Shown: positions 16,271 to 24,964, counted from the first letter of the stretch. The stretch: DNA of 45,189 nt from Planctomycetota bacterium (GCA_902521645.1 CABYSN010000004.1:1-45189); one strand, 5' to 3'. Notes: generated from the letters alone by a model not told the origin. Made by a program: numbers and translations.

Positions 16271-18238
16271 ATGAGTAACTATTCTTTCATCGCCGGTGCA
16301 GCCGTTCTGGCTTGTACGTCCGGCTTGGCCTTCGGCCAGTGTGACGTTGATCCGTCCACGGCGACATTCCAGCAGAATGATCCAACCGTCTGTGGTGGTG
16401 ATGATCCTGCAAACGACCCGAACTATGGCTGTGTCACGCCACCCGCCGAAACTGGTGGTATCCAGGACATCGGCGTGCTTTCCGCAGGTGACACCGTCGT
16501 TGCCGGTACATGTGGCTTCTCAGCCGCACTTGCGACCGACTACGACAACTACAACTTCGAGCTGACCCAGCCCGGTTTCCTCACCTACACCGTTCGAACC
16601 GACCTCGACGGTCTGGGTACTGAAACGTCACCCGGCATCGTGGTGCTCACCGGTGCTCAGTCCCTCGACTGCGCCACCAACGAACTCGGTGGTTTCTACC
16701 TCATGCCATGTGATTCCCAGCCCTGGGGCGTCGACGTCCTGACGCAGCCCGGACGCTACGGCATCGAGGTCTGGAACTTCGATGATGGAAGTGGTTACAC
16801 GCTCTCCGACTGCTCCACCGAGTACTCGGTCACGATCTCCTTCACCCCACTGGCATACGCCGAGTGCGGTGACCCCGCTTCAGGCAACTGCACCGAAGTC
16901 ATCGCTGGTGTCGGCGGCTGTCAGGACGTGTCCTGCTGCGAATTCGTCTGTGACCTCGACTCCGCATGCTGCGAGACCGAGTGGGATGCGTTCTGCGTCC
17001 AGTTCGCAGTCGACGGCTGTGGCTTCTACATCTACGAATGCACCGATCCCAACGCTACAGTCGCCAACGACTGTGTTGGTGGTGCGGTCTCCTACGCGGT
17101 TCCCGGCGACGACTCCGTCGCCGTGTCATTCGACACCACCGGTTGCAACACCGACGGTCCTCCTCAGGATCAGTGTGGTTCGGGCGTCGGCTTCGAACAG
17201 CTCCAGAACGACATCTGGTACGTCGTTTCGACCGACATCGATGGCTTCCTCTCCGCTTCCACCTGCGACGGTGGTGCTGAATGGGACACCAAGATCGCGG
17301 TCTACAACTACGATGCCGCCAGCTTCGATCCTGCGTCACTGCCGGATCTCTATCTGGCATGCAACGAAGACTGTGGTGACGCATTCTTCGCTTCAAGCGT
17401 CCAGTGGGAAGTCACTGCTGGTACCACCTATCTCGTTCGAGTCGGTGGCTACGATGCGGCTTCGTTCGGACCCGGCGTGATGACTCTGACGAGTGCTTCA
17501 CTGCCCACGTTCGTCTGTGATGCACCTGTTGATGCAGTGTCCGTCACTCAGAACGCTGATCCGACCGTTGCAGAAGGCGGCGTCTCCTGCGCTGGTGGTG
17601 GCATCACCACTGCCAACGAGTACGCTCGTAAGTTCCTCAGCCGTCCTGCGGAACTCATCGGTTGCGTCGACTTCGGCGTCAACAACGGCGGTAGTGCACA
17701 GCTCTCCTCCATTCGAATCTTCGCTGATTCGGACGCCGGAGCGGCTCCCGTGCTCGCCAGCATGACCGAGATCAATGGCACCGAGGTCTACATCCCCGGT
17801 GGCGGTTACCAGGGTCTGGTCACCGTGTCCTATGAAGCTCAGGTTGAAATTCCTGACGGCACCAACGTCGTCGTGGTCTATGACAGTGTGGCCAGCACAG
17901 ATGGTTTCAGCACCATCGGTGCCAACCAGCTTGGTGAGACCAGTGAGACCTACATCCGTTCCGACGCATGTGGTATCGCTGACTATCTCGCATACTCAGC
18001 CATCGGGTTCCCCGGTGTTGCCTGGGTGATGGACTACAAGACCTGGGATGGTGGCGGACCCGTCACCTGTACCGGCGACCTCAACCTTGACGGTGAAGTC
18101 AACGGTGCCGACCTCACGATCCTGCTCGGCAGCTGGGGAACCAACGACCCTGTCGCTGATCTCTCCGGTGACGGTCTTGTCGGCGGTGCCGACCTGACCA
18201 TCATGCTCGGTAGCTGGGGCTCCTGCCCTGCGCCGTAA
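16271..18238 (+). CDS. Large Cys-rich secreted protein with C-terminal dockerin-like repeats
   Basis: A 655-residue exported protein with signal peptide [22 protein letters not shown]. The mature part has an Asp/Thr-rich beta-type region with jellyroll-like '[18 protein letters not shown]', a Cys-rich block near residues 200-255 with '[19 protein letters not shown]' and '[10 protein letters not shown]' (a motif I associate with planctomycete surface proteins), and a second region resembling bacterial pre-peptidase folds ('[21 protein letters not shown]'). The last ~50 residues are two dockerin-like units, '[21 protein letters not shown]' and '[21 protein letters not shown]', ending in CPAP. 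Such tails are proposed to bind calcium and anchor or sort proteins. A strong GGAGG site and two downstream hairpins suggest high expression. No catalytic motif is seen. Confidence 0.88.
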   Translation: MSNYSFIAGAAVLACTSGLAFGQCDVDPSTATFQQNDPTVCGGDDPANDPNYGCVTPPAETGGIQDIGVLSAGDTVVAGTCGFSAALATDYDNYNFELTQPGFLTYTVRTDLDGLGTETSPGIVVLTGAQSLDCATNELGGFYLMPCDSQPWGVDVLTQPGRYGIEVWNFDDGSGYTLSDCSTEYSVTISFTPLAYAECGDPASGNCTEVIAGVGGCQDVSCCEFVCDLDSACCETEWDAFCVQFAVDGCGFYIYECTDPNATVANDCVGGAVSYAVPGDDSVAVSFDTTGCNTDGPPQDQCGSGVGFEQLQNDIWYVVSTDIDGFLSASTCDGGAEWDTKIAVYNYDAASFDPASLPDLYLACNEDCGDAFFASSVQWEVTAGTTYLVRVGGYDAASFGPGVMTLTSASLPTFVCDAPVDAVSVTQNADPTVAEGGVSCAGGGITTANEYARKFLSRPAELIGCVDFGVNNGGSAQLSSIRIFADSDAGAAPVLASMTEINGTEVYIPGGGYQGLVTVSYEAQVEIPDGTNVVVVYDSVASTDGFSTIGANQLGETSETYIRSDACGIADYLAYSAIGFPGVAWVMDYKTWDGGGPVTCTGDLNLDGEVNGADLTILLGSWGTNDPVADLSGDGLVGGADLTIMLGSWGSCPAP

Positions 18239-18251
18239 GGCACTGATCGGA

Positions 18252-18331
18252 GTCGATGTTCCTTCCGGAACGTCGACGCACACATCATGAATTCCAGCAC
18301 CCTCGACTTCGGTCGGGGGTGCTGTGCTTTT
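18252..18331 (+). terminator. Tandem terminator hairpins after the secreted protein gene
   Basis: Two hairpins follow the stop. The first is GTCGATGTTCC-TTCC-GGAACGTCGAC (11 bp with one G-U pair, 18252-18277). The second is CAGCACCCTCGAC-TTCG-GTCGGGGGTGCTG (13 bp with one G-U pair, 18295-18324), capped by the very stable UUCG loop and followed by TGCTTTT. The second is a convincing intrinsic terminator. Confidence 0.8.
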
Positions 18332-18374
18332 GAGTGCACGTTCTGTCTTGTTCATCCCTCGTCGAGATCATGAA

Positions 18375-18401
18375 AAGCGCACGTCATCGTGACGTGCGCT
18401 T
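18375..18401 (-). terminator. Intrinsic terminator of the sigma factor operon
   Basis: AAGCGCACGTCA-TCG-TGACGTGCGCTT is a perfect 12-bp stem. On the minus strand it is followed by TTTTC, placing it about 20 bases after the stop of the 138-residue protein gene. It faces the plus-strand terminator of the neighbouring gene, so convergent transcription is closed from both sides. Confidence 0.8.
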
Positions 18402-18422
18402 CACAGGATTCGATTCTTCCGT

Positions 18423-18839
18423 TCAGTCCTCGCGACTCATCCGCTCGAGGGCTCGTTCAGCCACGGCATGGAGCGGTCCCGGCAACTGGGTGTCATTGCG
18501 CAGGTCCGTGAAGGCACGAATCAACCGTTCCCGGCTCTGGGTCGTGATGATCCGATCATGGAAGACGAAGGCGCCCGCAATCGAGATGGCATACAGTCGT
18601 GCGCCCAGGCGTCGATCCGATACGGTCTCGCCCTGGACTCGCAGCTGTTTGAAGACCCGCTTGAGGGTTCGGAATTCATCCAGAGTCGTTTCCGCCGAGG
18701 TGAGCGCGGTCACGGCATCGGTCTTCTCTTCGAGAGCATCCCTGACAAGCCAGTTCGCGAGCATGAAAAAGGGGTCGACGTCCGTCTCCATCGCCCATTC
18801 GATTGGTTGTTTCATGCCTGTCTGTGTCGAATCATTCAT
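18423..18839 (-). CDS. Hypothetical protein downstream of the sigma factor
   Basis: A 138-residue, mainly alpha-helical, charged protein with no signal peptide or membrane helix that I can see and no family I recognise. It begins three bases after the sigma factor stop and ends at a strong terminator, so the two form a two-gene operon. Small proteins co-encoded with ECF-type sigma factors are often anti-sigma factors or regulators. This one lacks the usual HxxxCxxC zinc motif and the membrane anchor, so that role is only a hypothesis from position. Motif-like segments: 'DEFRTLKRVFKQLRVQGE' and 'QSRERLIRAFTDLRND'. Confidence 0.7.
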   Translation of the reverse strand: MNDSTQTGMKQPIEWAMETDVDPFFMLANWLVRDALEEKTDAVTALTSAETTLDEFRTLKRVFKQLRVQGETVSDRRLGARLYAISIAGAFVFHDRIITTQSRERLIRAFTDLRNDTQLPGPLHAVAERALERMSRED

Positions 18840-18842
18840 CGC

Positions 18843-19676
18843 TTAATTTCCAAGTGCCTTGAAGAGTTCGCGAAGTTCGAGAGAGGGGTCCTGATTTTCA
18901 GGAAGGGTGTCTCGAACATTCAGGAGTAGGGTTCGTGCAAACCGTCTTTTCGCCGTGACCAGGTAGTTGGAGACCTGGGGCAGCCCGTTGAGGTTCCATT
19001 TGGCGGAAAGCTCCTCATGTGGAACCGGCTTCGCGCCTGTGAGGCAAGGGTCCAGCACACGATGCTTGAAGATGTCCCAATGGGCGCCCTGTCCGTTGGC
19101 GATCAAGGCTGCCTTGGTCTCTTCCGAGCTTCTGAGAATCAGTTCATCGATCCATCGGATGTTGAACGCCGATTCCGCAGTCAGATTCGCCTGATCCGCC
19201 ATTTCCATCGCGTAGTGCGCGTCCAGACTGCCTGGTGGACCGCTCTCAGGTGATCTTCTTTTCGTGGTCTGTTTTCTGTAATCGTCGGCAAGGTAGTTTC
19301 TGACCGAACTGAGCAGAAGCGAGCGAAAGCGGCCTCTCGCCTCTTCGGCTTTGGAAAGAAGATCTCTGCCGAGGAAAACATCGCAGATGAATCCCTGAGT
19401 GAGATCTTCGGCAACCGCGACCGAACGTCCCGAAGCCCTTATGAAAGCGAAGATCGCCGGCCAGTATCTCCTGGTGAGCTCTTCTCGACTTCCCTTGGTG
19501 GTCGGTGAGTTCTCGTTGAGTGCATCGCCGATCATCGTCCAGCAGGTGGCCGTCGTGCTGGGGTTCGCGGGTTGATCCCCCTCGCCTTCCGGGATCTTGA
19601 GCCAGTCGTCGAGGGGGCGTTCCTGAGAAGCCTCCTGAATCTGATCTTTGTCCGAGATGGTGTGCTTCTCCGCCAT
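18843..19676 (-). CDS. Divergent planctomycete ECF-type RNA polymerase sigma factor
   Basis: A 277-residue protein with region 2 of sigma-70 family factors: 'ELTRRYWPAIFAFIRASGRSVAVAEDLTQGFICDVF' keeps the 'A-E-D-L-T-Q' core that contacts core RNA polymerase, and 'RGRFRSLLLSSVRNYLADDYRK' continues into region 2.4. After a variable linker the C-terminal part ('EELSAKWNLNGLPQVSNYLVTAKRRFARTLL') corresponds to the region 4 helix-turn-helix but is degenerate. The type, with the longer-than-usual length and 'rrYW..ifaFiR' start, matches a large family known mostly from planctomycetes. A polar ~50-residue N-terminal extension precedes it. It would direct transcription of a small regulon; target promoters cannot be predicted here. 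Confidence 0.82.
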   Translation of the reverse strand: MAEKHTISDKDQIQEASQERPLDDWLKIPEGEGDQPANPSTTATCWTMIGDALNENSPTTKGSREELTRRYWPAIFAFIRASGRSVAVAEDLTQGFICDVFLGRDLLSKAEEARGRFRSLLLSSVRNYLADDYRKQTTKRRSPESGPPGSLDAHYAMEMADQANLTAESAFNIRWIDELILRSSEETKAALIANGQGAHWDIFKHRVLDPCLTGAKPVPHEELSAKWNLNGLPQVSNYLVTAKRRFARTLLLNVRDTLPENQDPSLELRELFKALGN

Positions 19677-19800
19677 ACCTCAAGTGATACGTATTTCAGG
19701 GGGAGAGTTCGACTTGATTTGATTCCTACGTTCAAAAAAAGAGATGAAACCGCCTTCAGATCGTCTCAGAGGCTTCTTTCACGCCGTCTTTGCAACGGGG

Positions 19801-22551
19801 TCAGTCACAGGGGCCCCAACGGGTCAGCAGGCGCGTCAGATCTGCTCCGTCCACGATGGCATTCCCATCGAGATCTCCCGGGCCGGTCGTGCCCCATGCG
19901 GTCAGCATCTTCGTCAGATCCTCCCCGTCTATGGTCCCGTCATGATTCAGATCTCCTTCGCAGAGTTCCGGAGCAGACTCATGCAGTGACGGGTCATCGA
20001 AGGGGTAGGCGACGTACCGAAGAAGTGCTTCACGCTCCTCCGCATTCATGGCGAGGACGACCGCTCGAGAACCTGCGGCCTCGCCGTCATGCCAGAGGAT
20101 CGCCTCCATGAGGCTTCGAGCTCTCCCGTCGTGGAGGTAGTTTGGGGCTTGATCTCCTGAATAGGGGTCGCTGCATTCTTCCGGCACGCCAAGCACGTGT
20201 CCGACGTAGTGTGCGCCCCAGAGCGGCGCTGTGCGCCACTCGGAACCGATCGCTTCGTATTCGATGAAATTGTCCGCGAGACCCGGACCCATGTCATGCA
20301 GCAGGAGATCTGTGAATGCTTCAATGCGCTGGTCTCGATAGGCGACGGTCTCATGATCGGAGCGTGTTCGCATCGAAGGTGTGTGACATGCCTGGCAATT
20401 CGCGTTCTTGAAGAGCTGCATTCCGATGATCGCCATCGGGTCCTCATGATTCAAACGTGGTGGGGGAGCGAGACCGGCGACGTATTCGGCCACGAGTTCG
20501 ACCGAGGTGGTGCTCAGTTCGGGTGTGGAATCGGGCGGGCAATCCGTCGATTCCGATCCGCAATCGTGATTAGGAAGGTACTCCGATGTGATTCCCAGAT
20601 CGCGCTGATAGGCGACCGCGGTTTGTTGAACGAGCCCGGGCTGGCCGGCTTTCCAACCGAATCGGCCGAGCGCGATTTCGTCCGTCAATACGTCATGGAC
20701 CCAGTTCGCGCGCCCCGAAATTCCGTCGCCATCGATGTCCTCCGGATCCTCACGTGAGAGGATCTCGGAGACCTGCAAGGCCTCGAGAAGGCCGGTGCCA
20801 GCCAGCATGGGGGCGATTCGAGCGGATTGCCGTGCGTTGTCGGGAACGCCGTGGAGCGTGTCCTCGAAGCGATAGCTGGGCTTGCGCAACTGATAGGGGG
20901 TCCCATCATCGAACGTCCCTTCGATCATCTCGTAGTCGACTTGAAGGCGTCCTTCCGGCTGGTATCCCTCCACTGAAGCGGTATCGAACTGGCGTCCGTA
21001 GCGGGCGTCCGGGACAGGCGCACCGAAGGCGTCGACCTCGTCCGTCGAAAGCTGCATCACCAACGAGGTCAACGTGTCCTCCTGCCCGGTCGGTGTCGCG
21101 CCACGACCGTCCAGTTGGTGGCACGCGATGCAACTTGGTGCGTTGAAGACAGGTCCCAGTGCTTCCGGGCGTGCATGGGCGCTTTCTTTCAAGCCGAAAC
21201 CGATCGGTCCCGAGCAGCAATCGAACCAGGTCGGAAAGTTCTTCAGAAGACCGTCTTCATGGTCCGTCTCGAAGCGTTCCTTGCCAGCGAGAAAATGGTC
21301 GAGTTCCTCGATCGTCAGGTTGTTTGCGTGTTGGGCGAATGCGAAACGGGGTGACGTGACCAACGCGATCGAGGCGTCTCCCGCCGGCCTTGCTCGTGGA
21401 TTGCTCTGCGCCAGGCCGAGTTTTCCCCGACCTGCGTGGTAGTAGAAGTATTCGGTGTAGTACTGGATCACGCCTCCCTCGCCATCGGGGACGCCGACAT
21501 GGGTGAAGTCGAATTCGATGATCTGGCCGGGGGTGATGTCCGGAATGCCACTGTGAAAGACGTGGGATTCTGTCTGGTCACGGTCCATCACCAGATTCAC
21601 CGCGGTGATGGGTCGATCGCACATCGCCCCCGGGGCGCTCTGGATGTAGTACTTGAAGTCGACTCGTTCCGGACCGCTGGTCCGATCGGTCACGACGGTC
21701 ATCTCGAGTGAGTCACCGTGGTCTGTCACGACCATCTCGAAGGTCTTGCCTCCGGCGTAGTTCGCGACATAGTGATCGAATCGCCATTCATTGGGATGGC
21801 GGTCCCGGAATCGACCGGCGAATCGTGCCTCAATCGGGAACTCGGCGGACGGTGGATCCTTCTGGCCCACGATGCGTGTGAACAACGTGCTCTCGACCGT
21901 TTGTTCGCCCACTTGTTGTTCGAACCAGTAGATCACCTTCGAACCGGGACCGATGCCCATGAGATCCGCTTCGAAGAATCTTTGATCGGTCGTCGCCATT
22001 CGTGTTCTGGCGAACACTCCTCCATCGACTCGAAAGCGAACGTCGACGGAGCTGGTCGCCGGAATCAGATAGTTTCCCGGATTCGCTTCGAAGGTGATCC
22101 TGATCGAATCCGGATTCGTGGTGAAATCATGCCTGAATCCTCGAATCGGAGGTGGCAGGACGTCGTCGCGTTCGAAGGACAGACAGCCCTCGTCCAGTGA
22201 CATGGTGTGCACCGGAAAGCTGAATTGCATCGGATTCTGCAACAGAAGATTGAACTGGATCTGCTGTCCGACCGGGCTGTTCATGTCGCGACGGAAGAGG
22301 CCCGGTTCCACCTGCGAGAGGTACCAGCCGCCACCGGGTGGCGTCGCGTAGAGCAGCACGTTCTGCACGTCGGTTTCAGTGGACACCTCGTAACGAACGG
22401 TCTGGGCGTCCAGTCGGCAGACGGTGCCTTGATAATCAGGCGTCTGTCCCACTGCGATGTTCGATTCGAGGCCGAGTGTCAGCAGAAGCAGAGCTGCAAC
22501 GGCCACAAGACGTGCCGAAGCACGTTGATTCCCCTGGCATGTCCCGTACAT
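19801..22551 (-). CDS. Secreted di-haem DUF1111-type oxidoreductase with dockerin-like tail
   Basis: A 916-residue exported protein in three parts. The signal peptide (to about residue 35, '...NIAVGQ') is followed by ~370 residues of beta-rich sequence without a family I recognise. The middle part (about 400-850) is a DUF1111 / di-haem 'thiol oxidoreductase' domain with two CxxCH haem sites, CIACH (474-478) and CQACH (719-723), and family phrases such as 'GRFGWKAGQPGLVQQTA' and 'WRTAPLWG...'. The C-terminus (about 865-916) carries two dockerin-like repeats, 'GDLNHDGTIDGEDLTKMLTAW' shortened, and 'DGNAIVDGADLTRLLTRWG'. It probably catalyses peroxidase-like electron transfer outside the cell membrane. 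Ribosome site GAGGAG precedes ATG 22551. Usual DUF1111 proteins are about half this length. Confidence 0.88.
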   Translation of the reverse strand: MYGTCQGNQRASARLVAVAALLLLTLGLESNIAVGQTPDYQGTVCRLDAQTVRYEVSTETDVQNVLLYATPPGGGWYLSQVEPGLFRRDMNSPVGQQIQFNLLLQNPMQFSFPVHTMSLDEGCLSFERDDVLPPPIRGFRHDFTTNPDSIRITFEANPGNYLIPATSSVDVRFRVDGGVFARTRMATTDQRFFEADLMGIGPGSKVIYWFEQQVGEQTVESTLFTRIVGQKDPPSAEFPIEARFAGRFRDRHPNEWRFDHYVANYAGGKTFEMVVTDHGDSLEMTVVTDRTSGPERVDFKYYIQSAPGAMCDRPITAVNLVMDRDQTESHVFHSGIPDITPGQIIEFDFTHVGVPDGEGGVIQYYTEYFYYHAGRGKLGLAQSNPRARPAGDASIALVTSPRFAFAQHANNLTIEELDHFLAGKERFETDHEDGLLKNFPTWFDCCSGPIGFGLKESAHARPEALGPVFNAPSCIACHQLDGRGATPTGQEDTLTSLVMQLSTDEVDAFGAPVPDARYGRQFDTASVEGYQPEGRLQVDYEMIEGTFDDGTPYQLRKPSYRFEDTLHGVPDNARQSARIAPMLAGTGLLEALQVSEILSREDPEDIDGDGISGRANWVHDVLTDEIALGRFGWKAGQPGLVQQTAVAYQRDLGITSEYLPNHDCGSESTDCPPDSTPELSTTSVELVAEYVAGLAPPPRLNHEDPMAIIGMQLFKNANCQACHTPSMRTRSDHETVAYRDQRIEAFTDLLLHDMGPGLADNFIEYEAIGSEWRTAPLWGAHYVGHVLGVPEECSDPYSGDQAPNYLHDGRARSLMEAILWHDGEAAGSRAVVLAMNAEEREALLRYVAYPFDDPSLHESAPELCEGDLNHDGTIDGEDLTKMLTAWGTTGPGDLDGNAIVDGADLTRLLTRWGPCD

Positions 22552-22771
22552 GAAAGTGACTCCTCATGCCCCTGCATGTGATCGATGGTGATCCCATCGA
22601 GCACTTCCTCGACAACGAACCTATCCGGTTCCAGGGAAAGTGAAAGGCTGAAGTGGTGGTATTTGGTGAAAGTGACTTCCTGCACAAGGCCGGCAGGCGT
22701 GCACCCTTTCAGTCATTTTCGGATCTCCGACCGGAATCGGCTCCGATCGTGGTTTCGGGCCGTACATGCAG

Positions 22772-22807
22772 CACGCTCCGCGCGGCCTGTCGGCCGCGCG
22801 GAGCGTG
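22772..22807 (-). terminator. Perfect 16-bp hairpin 3' of tmRNA
   Basis: CACGCTCCGCGCGGCC-TGTC-GGCCGCGCGGAGCGTG is an uninterrupted 16-bp inverted repeat with a four-base loop, beginning six bases after the tmRNA 3' end on the minus strand. No T-run follows on either strand, so it may act as a transcription stop aided by stem strength or as a 3'-end processing barrier. Confidence 0.65.
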
Positions 22808-22812
22808 TTCAA

Positions 22813-23157
22813 TGGAGCCGGGGGGATTCGAACCCCCGTGTCGGAACGGCGAAGCTGCCGCGTCTACGTGTGTAACCATCTCTTTGTTCTCGTCCTGTGG
22901 AACGGCTGATGGTGGCCAACCACAGGACATGGCATACAAGTTTCTCGTTCCGCCGAAGTATGCCGGCCCATTGGAACCAGCCCGATGATGTTCCACTGGC
23001 CACCTCATCGGGCGTCGGGTGACCAGCGGTCGCGGCTTAGGCTGCGAGTGAGTACTGCGTGTTGGCAGTTGTGTTTTTGCATCCTTTTTACGTGGCCTGG
23101 ATGCTCCACGACACGCAACGACAACATCGAAACGTCCGATCGATGCCGTTCGGCCCC
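22813..23157 (-). ncRNA. ssrA: Transfer-messenger RNA (tmRNA)
   Basis: A 345-nt tmRNA that rescues stalled ribosomes and tags the unfinished protein for proteolysis. The ends form the tRNA-like domain: 5' GGGGCCG pairs with CGGCTCC at the 3' end, and the T-arm reads GGGGG-TTCGAAT-CCCCC. The discriminator A is at 22813 and is followed by TTG, so the CCA end is not encoded and must be added. The tag frame (23066 to 23037) is GCC AAC ACG CAG TAC TCA CTC GCA GCC TAA, giving ANTQYSLAA, with the protease signal LAA at the end. Similar 'QYSLAA' tags are remembered from other planctomycetes. ORFs drawn across this region in the track are therefore spurious. Confidence 0.95.
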
Positions 23158-23287
23158 TGATGTCAAAGAAGTACGTCCTGAGACGTGGATGTCCATGGTA
23201 CCCCCCGTAGGACAAGTTGGATCGTGGATCCTGACGGATTGTGGTGACTTCCCTGCGGAATCGCCCAGAGATACTCTGTATCCGATG

Positions 23288-23313
23288 AAAAAACGGACGC
23301 ATTTGTCGCGTCC
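23288..23313 (-). terminator. Intrinsic terminator on the minus strand upstream of tmRNA
   Basis: On the minus strand GGACGC-GACAAAT-GCGTCC is followed by GTTTTTT, a classic stem plus T-run. It lies before the tmRNA start in the tmRNA direction, although the genes immediately beyond it (phosphatase and DUF1579) run on the plus strand. It would block read-through from the serine operon or antisense transcripts into ssrA. Confidence 0.5.
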
Positions 23314-23332
23314 ATCCTGATTGGAGCCATTC

Positions 23333-23785
23333 TTGCATCGAATACTCTTCATCTGCATGGGAAACATCTGTCGCAGCCCTTTGGCCGAGGGTCTGTTCCT
23401 TCATCGTCTCAGGGAGCGTTCCCTGGCCGACCGATTCGAAGTCGACTCCGCTGGTACGGGGGGATGGCATGCCGGCAATCCGCCTGACGAACGGAGCAAC
23501 GATGTTGCGGCGCGCAATGGCGTGGCGCTCGTCTCTCGAGCCAGGCAGGTCGTCAACGACGATTTCGAACACTTCGACCTGCTGGTCTGCATGGACGACC
23601 AGAATGTCCAGGAACTCCTGGAGATGGACTGCCCCCCAGACAGGATTCGAAACTTGATGTCCTATGCGCCCGATTCGGATCACGACCACGTCCCCGATCC
23701 CTACTACGGTGGCGCGGACGGTTTTGAATTGATGTACCGATTGATCGACGCCGCGGTTCTCGGCCTCATCGATTCATTCGATTGA
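23333..23785 (+). CDS. Low-molecular-weight protein tyrosine phosphatase
   Basis: A 150-residue cytoplasmic phosphatase of the LMW-PTP / arsenate reductase fold. The phosphate loop CX5R is at the very N-terminus (C8 to R14, 'CMGNICRSP'), and the general acid Asp is in 'VPDPYYGG'. 'DSAGTGGWHAGNPPDERS' and 'LLVCMDDQN' are typical. Both candidate starts are TTG; I prefer 23333 (MHRILFICMG), because GGAG stands six bases upstream and the N-terminus then matches the family. The ORF track uses TTG 23321. In bacteria such enzymes act on tyrosine kinases of polysaccharide export or on protein arginine phosphate; no such partner is nearby. Confidence 0.92.
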   Translation: MHRILFICMGNICRSPLAEGLFLHRLRERSLADRFEVDSAGTGGWHAGNPPDERSNDVAARNGVALVSRARQVVNDDFEHFDLLVCMDDQNVQELLEMDCPPDRIRNLMSYAPDSDHDHVPDPYYGGADGFELMYRLIDAAVLGLIDSFD

Positions 23786-23851
23786 CGGTGCGGTCAGGTT
23801 CTCTTCATATCCGCATCGAGTATCCTGTCGATCGAAACACGGAGGTTCTCG

Positions 23852-24964
23852 ATGATTCGCACATTTCTCGTCTGTTCGTTCCTCATGTCGACGACTGCCT
23901 TCGCTCGGCAGGATTCCATCACCGAGGCACCTTCTCTGCACGATGTCCAGGTGCTGGTCATGGAGGGGACGGAGCCTCTTCCCGAGCATGATCGTATTCG
24001 TTCCCTCATCGGGTCCTGGGACTATTCCATGCTGGTGACGATGCCCGGCATGCCCGCCATGCGGACCGCGGGGACATCGCGAGGCAGCGGTCTGCTGGGA
24101 GGGCGTTTCGTCCAGTTGGAATCGACCTCGAACGAAACACCCCATGTCTCCAGTCTTCACATCTTCGGGTACGACGGAGGTGTGGGGCGCGAGTCCTATT
24201 TCGTCCTCACGCTCGACACCCTCGGTCAGTATTACACCGATACGCATGGTGACTGGGATGAGAATTCCGCCTCTCTCGAGCTGAAAGGTGAGGAAATGGA
24301 TTCCTTCACCGGCATGCAGCAGGGTTTCAGGCAGGTGTACAGCTTTCTCAGCAGAGACACCATCACCTGCGAGGTCTTCATCATGCCGACCGGTTCCTCG
24401 GAAGAGGTTCGCATGGCGACCATCGTCTACGAGCGTCAGTCGGAATCGACCGCCGATACCGGTGCCGCGGCCGGAACCACGGAAAACAAGCGTCTTTCAC
24501 AACTGGGCGTTCGTTCCCATCAGCAGATCTCCGGTGTCTCGATCCCCGCTCATACGGCGGAGCAGATCCAGTCGATGGATCGGGCTTCTCTGCAGTCGTC
24601 GATCCTTCAGATCATGCGCGCAAGAACTCTGAACGACATCGATCCCGGTATCCGGGCGAGTCTCGATTCCCAGTACGACGCCGCGATGTCACGGCTTCGC
24701 TCGATGCGCCGTGGCGACACGCGGGCACTTGGCATGCTGATGCAGCCGACTGCGCCCGGTCTTCCCGTCTATTCCGAAGCCGATGTGAAGGCACTTGATC
24801 CGGCTCAGGCCAGGCGCGCCTTGATGGAGGTCGCCACGGCCCGGAGAGATCCAAGTCTCGCACCCGAGGAACGTGAGCGATTGCGGACTCTCTTTCGAGA
24901 TCTCTACGACCAGATCCAGGAGACGCGCCGAACGCGTCCCTCGGATCTCATCGACGAGGAATGA
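23852..24964 (+). CDS. Secreted DUF1579 domain protein
   Basis: A 370-residue exported protein with signal peptide MIRTFLVCSFLMSTTAFA. Residues about 45-195 look like DUF1579: 'IRSLIGSWDYSMLVTMPG', 'GSGLLGGRFVQLEST', 'FGYDGGVGRESYFVLTLDTLG' and 'RMATIVYERQ', a lipocalin-like barrel of unknown role. The C-terminal ~170 residues are helical, Arg-rich and not part of that domain. The gene follows the phosphatase by 66 bp and its TGA abuts the stop of serC on the other strand, with no space for a terminator between the two convergent genes. Confidence 0.8.
   Translation: MIRTFLVCSFLMSTTAFARQDSITEAPSLHDVQVLVMEGTEPLPEHDRIRSLIGSWDYSMLVTMPGMPAMRTAGTSRGSGLLGGRFVQLESTSNETPHVSSLHIFGYDGGVGRESYFVLTLDTLGQYYTDTHGDWDENSASLELKGEEMDSFTGMQQGFRQVYSFLSRDTITCEVFIMPTGSSEEVRMATIVYERQSESTADTGAAAGTTENKRLSQLGVRSHQQISGVSIPAHTAEQIQSMDRASLQSSILQIMRARTLNDIDPGIRASLDSQYDAAMSRLRSMRRGDTRALGMLMQPTAPGLPVYSEADVKALDPAQARRALMEVATARRDPSLAPEERERLRTLFRDLYDQIQETRRTRPSDLIDEE

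Noticed and set aside
18375-18401. Repeat unit of a CRISPR array or mobile element end
   Set aside because: It is a single palindrome next to a stop codon with a T-run, thus a terminator; no spaced copies exist.
22813-22860. A possible tRNA gene, from the TTCGAAT T-loop
   Set aside because: The T-arm pairs with an acceptor 5' strand over 300 bases away, as in tmRNA, and no anticodon arm is present.
22709-23689. Several ORFs on both strands across the tmRNA, including a 326-residue minus-strand ORF
   Set aside because: The region folds as tmRNA with tag frame and tRNA-like ends, so these frames are not proteins.
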